NCBI GenBank assembly: GCA_023052935.1
Contig: CM041295.1
Location: 166,117,366 to 166,181,365 of the forward strand
From: Piezodorus guildinii
Lineage: Eukaryota; Arthropoda; Insecta; Hemiptera; Pentatomidae
Length of the DNA: 64,000 nt
Reading direction: 5' to 3'
Below the pieces are notes generated by a model. That model searched no databases. It saw nothing but the letters and a program-made list of their open reading frames with translations, and was not told the DNA's origin. The position numbers and the translations under genes are program-made. Within the stretch, counting starts at the first letter, position 1. Every line of letters begins with the position of its first letter. Shown here in pieces: positions 44,586 through 54,423 of this stretch.

Positions 44586-45234
44586 TTGGTTGTAAAATAA
44601 GTTTTAAGTGTTTTTCAATATTTCAATTTACTCCTCTCTGTGTTTATAAAACCATGTTTGCTTTGTCAATAATGTTTACATATTCTAAAAAACGATTTGC
44701 TAAGGTGCTTTTATGCATCAATTTTAACTCGAATTCCTTATCTTAATGTGGTATTTTGCTTGTTCAAAATGGAAGAGAAAAAAATTCATTTTTGTCATTT
44801 AATGATTTTTATTTGTGAAAAAGAAAATCCGCTGCACATACGGTTAATGAAACTTGCAGTATGTTTGGTGATGATGCCTTAGGAGAAATCACCGTCTTCA
44901 AGTGGTTTGCTCGGTTTGGAACCGGAAATTTTCACTTGGAAGATGAAAAGTGCTCAGGTCGTCCTTGAACTGACGATGATGACCAAATTCAAGCAATGAG
45001 CCAACTAGACTATTAATGGTGCAGAATACTGTACACAGTTAGAACAATTAAAGGCAGCGGTTGGACAAAAATCTGAGAAGTTCTCGAAAGACGGAATTGA
45101 AAATTACCTGAACGATGGCAACATGGAATAAATAAAAATGAGTCATATATATATGATTAAAAATATTTACAAGAATCTGAACTTTCTATTTAAATTACAA
45201 GTAAAAAACACTAGAAACTTATTTTACAACCCAA
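44586..45234 (+). mobile_element. Mariner-family element, internally deleted
   Basis: Terminal inverted repeats of about 30 bp: ttggttgtaaaataagtttt at 44586 and the inverse of ttgggttgtaaaataagttt at 45234; a TA precedes the left end. Inside, frames give MEEKKIHFCHLMIFICEKEN, then FKWFARFGTGNFHLEDEKCS and GRP: the N-terminal DNA-binding part of a mariner transposase (the H(L)..lf....K......WF..F..G.f.l.D..R.GRP pattern). A frameshift and several stops follow; the catalytic DDD half is deleted. About 650 bp against roughly 1.3 kb for a full element. Confidence 0.82.
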
Positions 45235-45379
45235 AACAATGGTAAAAAATGGTTTTATAGCAACTCCAAGTCATTGTTAAACATTTTCATTTCAAATTTA
45301 ATTTTTTCCAAATCAATAGTAACCCTCCTTGGTTTAAATTAATTCATACTTATAATGACGAAGGGACAATGGTTGACTA

Positions 45380-46745
45380 TGTGTATATTTAAGCTAAAGT
45401 TAAATGCTGAGAAAACTAAAGCGATAGTAATAGGTTCCAATCCACTCCTCAAAACCCTTTCCCTAATCCCAACACTATTTTTAAATAATCAACCTATTAA
45501 GTTCCACCAATCCGTCAAAAGCCTTGGAGTTACTGTCGATCGATCTCTTTCCTGGAAAATACATTTTTCCGAAATTTCCCGTCGCAAAATTTCCATCCTG
45601 AAACTCCTTAATTACCACCGTCACCTTCTCCCATTTGAAACCCGTAGGCTCTTGGTTTGCTCATTAATATTCCCCCACTTTGACTACTGTTGTGCGGTGT
45701 ATGCGGGTGTCTCTGGAGATTTTGAAGCTAAACTAAAAAGATTATTCAACTGCCTGATACGTTTTATCATTGGGATATCCAGGGACACCTCTGTGACCCG
45801 ATTCTACGATGAGTTAAAGTGGCTTTATCCTTCCTACCGTTTTAAGTACCTCCTGGCATCCTTTCTTTACCAAGTTCTCCGATCTCAACGTCCATCTTAC
45901 ATCTCAGATATATTTTCATTCAAATCCTCCGTTCACACCTGCAACACTCGTTCGCGACCTTCGGACCTGTATATAACGCCTCATCGAACCGTAGCTTTCG
46001 ACAGATCTTTCCTTATCCGATCCTCGTCCTTATGGAATTCTATTCCTTCTCATATCCGTCACTCCAATACTCTCTCTTCCCGCCTTCAAATCCCGTTTGT
46101 TCAATCACTTTTTGTCTATCCAATTCTCAAATAACCCCAATTAATCAGCGAATTTCAATAAAAATCAGTAAATAGAGCAGAGAAAAAAAATTATTTACTA
46201 TATCTTATTGTGCATTGTATTCAAACATTTATGTATTTTATGTTAGACTTTTCACAAGCATTTTAAATTTATTTTAATTAGCCTTGTATATATGAATATA
46301 ATTATTTTATTTTTTGTGGATGTAATTAGTTGACCGTTGAGTGGGAGAATGGGAGCGCATGGTGGGAGAATGGAAACTCGCAGTTTCTATTCTCCCACCA
46401 TGCGCCCTGATGATGACCCACAAAGGGGGTCGAAACGTTGGCAAACAATAAAATAGTTGAAACTATTTAGTTGTTTCATTTAATGACCGCCACCCGGACT
46501 AATTCCTTCCAGTATTTTATTTTTTGTCTAGTTTATTTTATTTGTTTTTCTAAACTATTATTATTAGAAGCTATTCTGTTATATTATTACTATTATTCAT
46601 TTTCTTCGTTATTTCTGCTGTTTTTTGTTTATTTTTTTATTACTCTAAGATACTGAAGTTCCAATTTGATTTGTCTCTAACATTATTCTGAAGGGACTTG
46701 TCCCAGAATAAATAAAGAATTTATTATTATTATATAGGAGAAGTT
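45380..46745 (+). pseudogene. CR1/L2-like LINE-C, 3' part
   Basis: An open frame to 46134 encodes the RT end and C-terminal domain: LNAEKTKAIVIGSNPLLK, SVKSLGVTVDRSLSWK, SLIFPHFDYCCAVYAGVSGD, YDELKWLYPSYRFKYLLASF, SFLIRSSSLWNSIPS. Stops are absent over about 245 codons, so this piece is young. It lacks everything before the end of RT (5' truncated). The 3' UTR ends in a hairpin, gggacttgtccca (46694-46706), gaataaataaagaa and (ATT)n. Closely related to the minus-strand LINE at 28740-31640. A small insertion sits in its 3' UTR. Confidence 0.85.
46318..46512 (+). mobile_element. 195-bp retroposon-like insertion with hammerhead-like motif
   Basis: Flanked by a perfect 15-bp direct repeat, tattttattttttgt (46303-46317 and 46513-46527), inside the LINE-C 3' UTR. 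Contents in order: a long hairpin (gcgcatggtgggagaat ... attctcccaccatgcgc, 46354-46405), directly followed by ctgatga, a stem gaccc/gggtc and gaaacgttgg (46407-46440), then an unpaired tail. CTGANGA - stem - GAAA is the hammerhead catalytic half. No coding capacity. Such short elements carrying hammerheads, mobilised by Penelope-type enzymes, are known as retrozymes; here that is inference. Confidence 0.68.
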
Positions 46746-47475
46746 GGTTCAGGGTGCAGTCAATAGAACACATAATTAAGTATAAACTTAATTTATTGGT
46801 GCCGAAGTTTTGGCCTAAATTATAGACTTTCTTCAGGGCTATAAGAAAAAACAAAAAACAAAGATAACAACCAGTAGTGAAATACAATATATAAAGAAAA
46901 ATAAATTATACTGATATGCAATTGAAATTACAAACAAAGTGAAATAGTAGTTATGGTAATTGATAAATATAATAATAATTAAAAACAAAAGGGGGGAAAA
47001 GAAATTTTAATAAAAGGTGAATAGAAAGTTAAAGATAATAGAAAATTTAAATTTAAATTATCAATTAATTTTTTTTTTTTTTTTTTTTTTTAAACGTGAA
47101 ACATTATAAAGTTAAAAAATACTTTTAACAGTAAGAGAAAAAGAGTTATAAATGTATTAAGTACAAAATGTCCATACTTTCATAAAGAGTGAAACATTAT
47201 AATATAAAATATAGTGAATATGTATGTATACACATCTCTCTGTGAAATACATATATATATATTATTATTATATAGGTTATTATATATATATTATTATTAT
47301 ATATATATTTTTTTTTTTTTAAACGTGAAACATTATAAAGTTAAAAAATACTTTTAACAGTAAGAGAAAAAGAGTTATAAATGTATTAAGTACAAAATGT
47401 CCATACTTTCATAAAGAGTGAAACATTATAATATAAAATATAGTGAATATGTATGTATACACATCTCTCTGTGAA

Positions 47476-47561
<86 letters not shown>

Positions 47562-47720
47562 TTTAAAGTTTTAAAATGAACCAAATTTGGAAAGGTTGAG
47601 TTTTTAGAAGTGGTAAAAAGATGAGAGACATTTAAATCAGATATGTGTACTTACTGATTGAGTGAGCTGGGCGTCACAACAATGGGGTAATTAAGTAATT
47701 ATGGTAATTAAGTAATTCAT
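46735..47720 (-). mobile_element. Penelope-like repeat PLE-A, minus-strand copy
   Basis: Inverse of the copy at 55990-56650: shared landmarks on the minus strand are ttgttgtgacgcccagctca, cctttccaaatttgg, actgttaaaagtattttttaac, cctgaagaaagtctataatt and ctattgactgcaccctgaac. The motif near 46825 is a damaged ctgaaga-stem-(g)aaaac. A 240-bp piece is duplicated in tandem (47080-47258 and 47318-47500). No coding region remains. Assignment to Penelope-like elements rests on the stem-GAAAC motif. Confidence 0.65.
47258..47560. repeat. (TA)n microsatellites within PLE-A
   Basis: (TA)/(TTA) runs at about 47258-47312 and a long (TA)n from about 47478 to 47559, bordering the internal tandem duplication. 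Confidence 0.95.
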
Positions 47721-47838
47721 ATTTAAGACAAATATACGCCTGGGATGTTGCAGAAACTTTTTCACCAAAATTGCAACTTTATACAATGCATCTTACACCT
47801 TTTTACAATTCACTCAAATAAATATTCAAAAAAAAAAT
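47721..47838. repeat. Family X fragment
   Basis: aagacaaatatacgcctggg and acacctttttacaattcact recur at 60855-60900 and, diverged, at 18530-18615. Unclassified interspersed repeat. Confidence 0.6.
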
Positions 47839-48214
47839 AAAGGTTCCGAAAAAATGGCCGCTAGCTCAGTTCTATATACGTATCGCTCTGTGTTAGTCAT
47901 CTTTTCATCTGTGTGATACTGCATGAATATCCATCAAAATTTGTAAATCGTGAGACGTAGCACTATAACACACATTGGTGAAAAAAATAGAGAGGTGAGT
48001 ACTGTTAAATAGGCAACTATAAACTGGTGGCCTCTCGATAGAACAAGAGACGCCTTTCTCTGAAATAAGCGAATCAGACTCGCAGTATTTAAAGCGACGC
48101 CAAAAACACCACAAGAACAATACTGGGTCCGGAGGAAATTTGCCTAAAAAAACAACAGCTAAAAAAAAATATAATCACCACTAAAAACTCGCAGCACCAC
48201 TGCAGCCAACCAAC

Positions 48215-49460
48215 ATGAACCAACAGCGCCATCTACTTCGGCCGCCCCGTCACCTACTGTACCGCCTTCATCTATCTTTAGCTATGCCTCTACAGTCAAC
48301 ACTGCAAATAAAGTTCCGGGACCTCAAGGATTTTCCGATCAAGCCACCTCCAGTATTTGTAACAAATATTAGTAATTTTATGTCGTTCGGTAAAGAAATC
48401 ACCAATCTAATCGGACAACCAAACTTCCAATGTTTCTCCCTATTAAACGACATAAAAATAAACACATCCACGAAAGAAAATTACAAGAAACTAGTGAATT
48501 ATTTGAGCTCAAAAATCTACGACTTTCATTGTTATCAACTCAACATAAAAATCATATCGCGTGGTTTTACGTGAACTCCATTCATCCACTCCCACTGAAG
48601 CCATTAAAGAAGGCCTGGAAGAAATTGGACATCACGTAAGGAACATTTCTTCAGTAACACACCCTACACAAAAATACCCCTTGTCACTATTCTTCGTAGA
48701 CCTCGAACAAGCCAGAAAGAATCCAGAAATATTTCAAGTGAGAAGACTGGTCTACTCACCTGTACGATTCCAAGAGCCTTGGCTAAACACGACCATTGTT
48801 CAGTGTACCAAATGCCAAACCTTAGGACACACTAAGTACTACTGTTATCACCCGCCTAAGTGTGTCAAGTGTGCTGGCCCACATGTCTCTGAAACTTGCC
48901 AGAAAACTCGAGATGAGCCAGCCAAGTGTGCTCTTTGCGGTGAAGGTCACCCAGCCAGCTATCGGGGTTGTATAGTCTACAAAATCCATCTTCGACAAAG
49001 ATCTCAGTACATTAATGTAAAAAGAGATGACCGAGAGATACCCACCCAGGGACCAGAGTTGAACAATTTGTCTACCTTCCCTCAACTTCAGAAGCCTGCA
49101 ACTACTTTCGCTCAACAGCAGCCTACCACATCTACATTCAGGGATTCTACTGCGGAAACCAGAAAAACTTTCTCTGATGTCACCACCATAAAGAAGAAAC
49201 AGACTACTAGTCAGGCGCCTCCAAACTCCCAAATCAGGCCTCCAGCCTCCCATCCTAAACCACAAGCTTCCCGTCAACCGATCCTTCCCCATAATCTGCT
49301 CTTACGCGTCAAACTACCCCCAGAGCACCCTAATAAAATTCCAGAACTTCGTTCTCTTCCTCCTAGTCAACCAAAGTCTCAACCTCCAGTGACCCAGAGG
49401 ACTGAACACCTTGTACCCCGCGGCGGGCTCAGCACTCAGCCAACACTCCTGATCAAATAA
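48215..49460 (+). pseudogene. Jockey ORF1 (Gag-like, zinc knuckles), one frameshift
   Basis: The first frame starts at ATG 48215 and reads PPPVFVTNISNFMSFGKEIT, then TKENYKKLVNYLSSKIYDFH. Near 48555 the reading passes to the frame of 48561-49460: VLRELHSSTPTEAIKEGLEE, GHHVRNISSV, PLSLFFVDLEQARKNPEIF, then three C2HC-type knuckles CTKCQTLGHTKYYC, CVKCAGPHVSETC and CALCGEGHPASYRGC. This is the Jockey/X-element ORF1, which binds element RNA. After about residue 180 the tail is P/Q/T-rich. One frameshift breaks it. Confidence 0.9.
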
Positions 49461-49623
49461 ATTATCCTTACCACGACTCTTATCCACATCCGTTTTCCAA
49501 TCCAGATCTATCCAACATATACTCCATTCTAAATTCCTTTCTCTCAGATCTTAGAGATACCATCCAACTGCTTATCAATCTTCTTACTAGAGTCCTTTCC
49601 CAAATCCCATTCAATCTCCCACT

Positions 49624-50509
49624 ATGAACGTAAAGCTCCTAACTATCTTCTTGTGGAATGCTAATAGCCTGCATAACCATCGTGACGAACTGGACGTATT
49701 TTTACATGACAAACTCATAGATATAGCACTATTCACTGAAACACACTTCACACAACGATCATACGTGACTACATCACTTATAGATCAGACCACCCAGAAA
49801 ATATTTCCCATGCCGGGTCATGTATCCTTACCTCATTCCCTTATTCCTTCTACTTCAATCTGATGCAATACAATCAACCTCAGTAACCATTTCAACCCGT
49901 CCTTTCCATCTCACAATTTCAGCTGTATACTGCCCTCCTGGTAACTCATAGTCAACTTGAAATCCTGTTCCGATCCCTAGGGCCGAGCTTTATTGCTGGA
50001 ACAGACTACAATGCGAAACATCAACAACGGGGTTACCGAACATCCAACTCCCGTGGCAATCTCCTTTCTCGAGTCTCCACCTCCCATTGCTATACAACCC
50101 TTTCGCCAATGAATCCTACATACTGGCCTCTTCCTCCCAATCCACAATCAAATCCCTAAATGACCTGTTATCAGATCATGGTCCAGTTCTGCTTTCCTTG
50201 CTTTCAAGCCTTGTTCCTAAACCCACCATTCCCACTCTAATGACGACTGAGGACATAAAAATCCCACTAAAGACTAAACATGATATTGATAAAGCTGTTG
50301 AAAAACTGACTGACTCAATCAGCAGTAGTATACTCGACAACACTACAACCATTAACACTGCTAACTCACAGGAGACTATCCTGCCACAGCACATTCGAAT
50401 CTTATTAATGGAAAAACGCAGAGCGATATCGAAGTGGCATAGGACTAGATACCCTTCAGACAAAACCTATTATACCAAACTTACTAACAGACTAAAATCA
50501 GAAAAGTAA
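49624..50509 (+). pseudogene. Jockey ORF2 endonuclease part
   Basis: Reads LTIFLWNANSLHNHRDELDV, DIALFTETHFTQRSY (catalytic Glu), then after frame changes VYCPPG, FIAGTDYNAKHQQRGYRTS and, in the frame of 50087, SLNDLLSDHGPVLLSL (catalytic S-D-H). The APE endonuclease nicks target DNA. GTDYNAKH replaces the usual G.D(F/Y)NAKH, so the fold residues persist, but at least two frameshifts between 49860 and 50090 make it inactive. The following SQETILPQHIRILLMEKRRA is the Jockey linker. Confidence 0.85.
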
Positions 50510-50822
50510 AAATTCAAAACTTACTCAACTTTACTGAAAACCTAACTATTACAGATAGATCATTATGGATGTCCACAAAAAAGCTACTGAAGTACAAAGA
50601 ATGTAATCATCCACTCCTAACTGAATCCCATATCTGGACAAGATCTGATGAAGAAAAGGCCCAGATATTCGGTCAGCACCTTTTTAAAACCTTTTATCCA
50701 CATCCAGATATTCATAATCCCGGTCACATTAAGTTTATAGAAGCAGAACTAGATATCCCACTCCAAATGGTCCTTCCTCCTAAAGCGTTCCATCCTACTG
50801 AAATATCTAACATCATCCGAGT
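50510..50822 (+). pseudogene. Jockey linker before RT
   Basis: Frames read ARSDEEKAQIFGQHLFKTF-like text (from 50640) and PPKAFHPTEISNIIRV at 50775-50825, immediately before the RT fingers. The insertion of LINE-A copy 3 lies just after NII; the partner text SLPSRKAPGHDLITSHILK resumes at 54425. Confidence 0.78.
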
Positions 50823-51421
50823 GTGGTCTAAGCCTTTAAAGTTGTAGCATAGTGCATATCGTATTAGCCATAATAGTTATTAGTTATAACTAATTGCGAA
50901 GGTGTATGTAGTTTGTATGCTTGTGTAGGTGCAGTCGAACAATTAACTGAAGCACAGAGCTGTATTTTCTTTTAGAGGTGCTTGCTGAGAACAGTAAGAA
51001 ATTATATTATTAATTCTGTATAAGTAGCTTGGTAGCCACGTTGTAGCTTGGAGTGGGGACGCGCACGCGCATTTACTACGCTAACGAGATAAGAAGCAAT
51101 TGGAAGTCAGTACCTGGTCAGCCGTCAGGTAGGTTGTTGCCGGATTTTTCAATCTTTTCCACAATTCGTCATAATATCGTGCGGATGGCCGACCAGTAAT
51201 AGTCATCAACTCGCCTTCGGATCTATAAGTTTTTGACTGACATCAGGAACCACATTTCAACTCTCCGGATTATCGGCTTTCAACCATTCGTTTTTTAATC
51301 ATCATTTCGCGATTTTCATCTCCTTATTATTTTTCTTTATTATTGTAGCTATTTTTATTTTGGGGGAATTTTTCAATATCTAACTCAATCAAGAGTAATA
51401 ATTATTTTATTTTTATTCGCT

Positions 51422-52408
51422 ATGTATATTTTGCTACTAATAACTATTGATAATGTAAAAACTTTTTTTAATTACTATATTATGTTTATTTTATTTTTAT
51501 TGTTAAGAATGTTTATGTTTCCAGTTCTAATTTCACAATTAATGTCAATGCACTGCAGGTTTATTCACCTTCTCATCCTCACTCCCTTTTTCTCATGGCC
51601 CACCATCTCTGTTCACTACTTCCAACTTCCCTTTCCGATGACTAATGTCCTTTTAACCTGTCACGTCAACGCACAGTCAATCCTAGCCCATATTGATGAA
51701 CTTCATGACTTCTTCCTCCATAACTTTTATCACTTAATAGCTGTTTCTGAAACCTGGCTGAAACATACAATTCCGACATCGCAAGTTTCCCTTCCGAATT
51801 ATACATTGCTCCGTCATGACAGAGATGACCGAACAGGTGGCGGTGTGGGTCTCTTTGTTCATGACAGCCTCAAATTCAAACAACTCCTTCAATCACCCCA
51901 TTCCGATAGCCCTCACCTCGAATACCTTTTCGCTGAAATATCCACAGCTTCCCATTCTCTATTATTTGGAGTCATATACCGCCCTCCCAGAGTACCCTTT
52001 GAAACAGTATTCGAATCCACCCTTTACAATCTAATCCCATCCTATAATAATATCATCCTTACTGGGGATTTTAACACCAACCTATTGTTGCCTTCCTCAG
52101 ACCATGCCTACTTAACCAACCTCTTCTTCTCTCTTGATCTCTATATTGTACCATATAATCCCACACACCACACCCTGTCCTCAGAATCCTGGCTCGATCT
52201 GTATGTTCTGGGCTCCTCGCCTCGTCTCAACATCCTGTTCCGTTCTTGTCTGCTCACGACCTTATCCAGGTATCCTACAATCTTCCGATCACGCTATTTT
52301 CCCCAAGAACCATTTCTTTTCGTATCCTTAACACCCTTTCATCTGAAAACTTGGCTCCAGATCTTGAAGCTATCCCATGGGACACCATATATTCGCTCAG
52401 GACCGTAG
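51422..52408 (+). pseudogene. LINE-A ORF2: leader and APE endonuclease
   Basis: 328-codon frame. Residues 1-60 are hydrophobic and low-complexity and probably not part of the enzyme; the domain starts at LLTCHVNAQSILAHIDELHD (about 77-96). Motifs: LIAVSETWLKH (catalytic Glu), RHDRDDRTGGGVGLFV, LLFGVIYRPPRVPFE, IILTGDFNTNLLLPSSDHAY and ESWLDLYVLGS, the CR1/L2-type endonuclease. About 20 codons are missing after LDLYVLGS, then the frame shifts to that of 52246, so the terminal SDH block is damaged. The frame overlap at 52246-52408 marks this shift. Confidence 0.85.
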
Positions 52409-52740
52409 ATTCTATGGTTGAAACCCTTTCCTTTCACCTCCATAATATCCTTGACAACCATGCTCCTCTTATCACAAAGAAGATCCGACACACTCCTGCT
52501 CCTTGGTTAACGCCTGAAATTAGGGAATGCTTGAAGCACAGGGATGCTGCAAGGCGACGATTCAGGTGCTCCCGTCTTCCTAGAGATTACTCCATCTTCA
52601 AACATCTCAGAAACAGTACCCAATCCATAATACGCCTAGCTAAATCCCAATTTTTTCAACAATCCTTATCTTGTGCTTCCGACTCCAAAGCCAAATGGAC
52701 AATCCTGCGTAAACTATCCTTAAGAAAAACACACCTATAA
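52409..52740 (+). pseudogene. LINE-A ORF2: linker
   Basis: In the frame that starts at 52246: MVETLSFHLHNILDNHAPLI, TKKIRHTPAPWLTPEIREC, LKHRDAARRRFRCSRLPRDY, SKAKWTILRKLSLRKT. This is the basic HAP(L)...(R)..APW....(I)......R......(R) linker before the RT of CR1-group LINEs. Directly after it the RT core is deleted (compare copy 2 at 37100-38200). Confidence 0.82.
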
Positions 52741-52789
52741 CCAAACTATTCCTATTTCCGCTGATGATCTTAATACCCACTTTGCTTCC

Positions 52790-53560
52790 CGCTGAAAAAA
52801 CAAAAGCCATCCTGATAGCATCACCTGCTCTCCTTTAATCCATTCCCAGCACCCCCAATCTTTTCCTAAACAATACTCCTATCTCTTTTCATTCATCCGT
52901 CAAGAACTTAGGTATTACTCTTGACCAAACTCTCTCTTGGAAACCACACATCTCACAAATATCCCGCCGAACCATAGCAACCCTAAAGCAATTCCGTCGC
53001 CTCCATCACCTCCTACCATTTAATATTCGTAAACTGCTTGTTTCTTCCCTTGTTTTTTCGCCACTTCGAATACGGTTGCGAGATGTACAGCGGACTTTCA
53101 GGTGAGCTCGAAGCAAAACTCAAGCGTATTATACAATACGCAATACGGTTTGTATTCGGGATCACCATAGACACGCATATAAACCAGTATTACGCCGAGT
53201 TAAGGTGGCTTTATCCTCGTTACAGATGCCAGTATTTCCTAGCTTCCTTCCTCTACCAGATTATCAGAACTCATCGTCCCAGCTATATCTTCCAATCCGA
53301 AGGGAAATTAAAGAATTTAAATCATCAATTCAGTCCCGTTCTACCAGATCCTGGCTTTCTGACCTCTACCCTCCTCCTCACCGTACAGCTGCGTTTGACA
53401 AGTCCTTTCTAGCCAAAGCAACCTCTCTTTGGAATTCTAACCCTCCTGAGATCCGTCATGTAAGAACGACTTCCTCCTTCAAATCGCTCCTTTCAATCAT
53501 CTTCTCCTTACCCAGTCAAACAGACAATAATTTCCAACTGCAGATGCTATGAATTCCAAT
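52790..53560 (+). pseudogene. LINE-A ORF2: C-terminal domain
   Basis: Starts within the sequence after YADD (KAILIASPAL), then NTPISFHSSVKNLGITLDQT, LSWKPHISQISRRTIATLKQ and YAELRWLYPRYRCQYFLASF (frame of 53038), and KSFLAKATSLWNSNPPEIRH (frame of 53205). Two frameshifts. The ORF ends near 53552. Confidence 0.8.
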
Positions 53561-53610
53561 TATTACTATTGTATTTTTTTGTGTGTGTTTATATTACTTA
53601 AATTATCACT

Positions 53611-54171
53611 CAAACGGACTTAAACTGTGGGGGACAGCTAAACGTACTAACATCAAACGCATTCAATCCTTTCAATCTAAAGTCCTCCGTACAATAGTAA
53701 ATGCTCCTTATTATGTTTCCAACTATACCTTGCACCACGACCTTAAAGTTCCTTTTATTTCAGACCTGATTCCATCCAAATTTTCCAAATTCCACCAGAA
53801 TCTCATTCATCATCCTAATCCTCTAGCTCAATCCCTATCCAGCTCCACTCATCCATACAACCCACCTAGAAGGTTGAACCGGCAGTGGCCTCGTGACCAC
53901 TTGTGACATGTATATTGGAGTTCTAGCATTGGCTAGATTCTCCACTCACGTGCTGTATGCTTGTGAATAGTATATAGGTATGAGTGACTATTGTATATAT
54001 TTTTATTGATTTTATTTTGTATATATGTATATTTTATTATTATATAAATTTATTGTTTTGTATATATCGTGTGAATGTAGTATGAATGTTGTACGTTATC
54101 ACTATTAAAAATGTCCTGAATAGGACAGATTGTAATATATCTCAATAAATAAATAATTGTTTGTTAAAAAA
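53611..54171 (+). mobile_element. Jockey-type 3' fragment nested in LINE-A
   Basis: Encodes KRIQSFQSKVLRTIVNAPYY, VSNYTLHHDLKVPFISDLI and PRRLNRQWPRDHL, the Jockey ORF2 end, followed by a UTR and a poly-A run. Flanked by an 11-bp duplication aaattatcact (53600-53610, 54172-54182). The same LINE-A site is uninterrupted in copy 2 at 39044-39060 (tttaaattatcactgatgaa), which proves the insertion and its target duplication. Confidence 0.92.
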
Positions 54172-54423
54172 AAATTATCACTGATGAATTAGCTATTTCT
54201 GTTTTGTTTTTGTTTTTCGTTGTTTTATTTTTATTTTTTATTTCATTCTGTAATGTCTGACTTGTAAAGATGTATATATATTACGACCTGTATTATTTTT
54301 TAGTTTAGTAATTTGTCATTCTAAGCCATGACCACACTGTTCCGATCATCAATTATGTATTTTATTTTATTGTTAAGGGACTTTAGTCCCAGGATTATAA
54401 TGAAGTTTTTTCATTTCATTTCA

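Larger units (their letters stand above)
47839..50822 (+). mobile_element. Jockey LINE, 5' part (5' UTR, ORF1, endonuclease)
   Basis: Left half of a Jockey element; the right half (RT to poly-A) resumes at 54424 after a CR1-like LINE inserted into it. The 5' UTR is about 47839-48214. Both ORFs are frameshifted. Total coding parts add up to about 4.4 kb, close to a full-length Jockey element. Confidence 0.85.
50823..54423 (+). mobile_element. CR1/L2-like LINE-A, copy 3, nested in Jockey
   Basis: 5' UTR about 50823-51420, endonuclease and linker to 52740, then RT core deleted, C-terminal domain 52790-53560, 3' UTR with hairpin gggactttagtccc (54377-54390) and tail ttttttcatttcatttcat at 54405-54423. 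A tcatcc string at both junctions (about 50814-50819 and 54420-54425) may be part of a target duplication. It is itself interrupted by a Jockey fragment at 53611-54171. It is the longest and best of the three LINE-A copies for the 5' half. Confidence 0.82.

Noticed and set aside
45355..46134. 259-codon frame as a cellular gene
   Set aside because: Its sequence is the RT end and C-terminal domain of a CR1/L2-like LINE, with a LINE 3' UTR and tail behind it.
46354..46440. Complete hammerhead ribozyme with defined cleavage site
   Set aside because: The CTGATGA-stem-GAAAC half is clear, but no strand pairing with the sequence after GAAA and ending in a GTH-type site was found at the right place.
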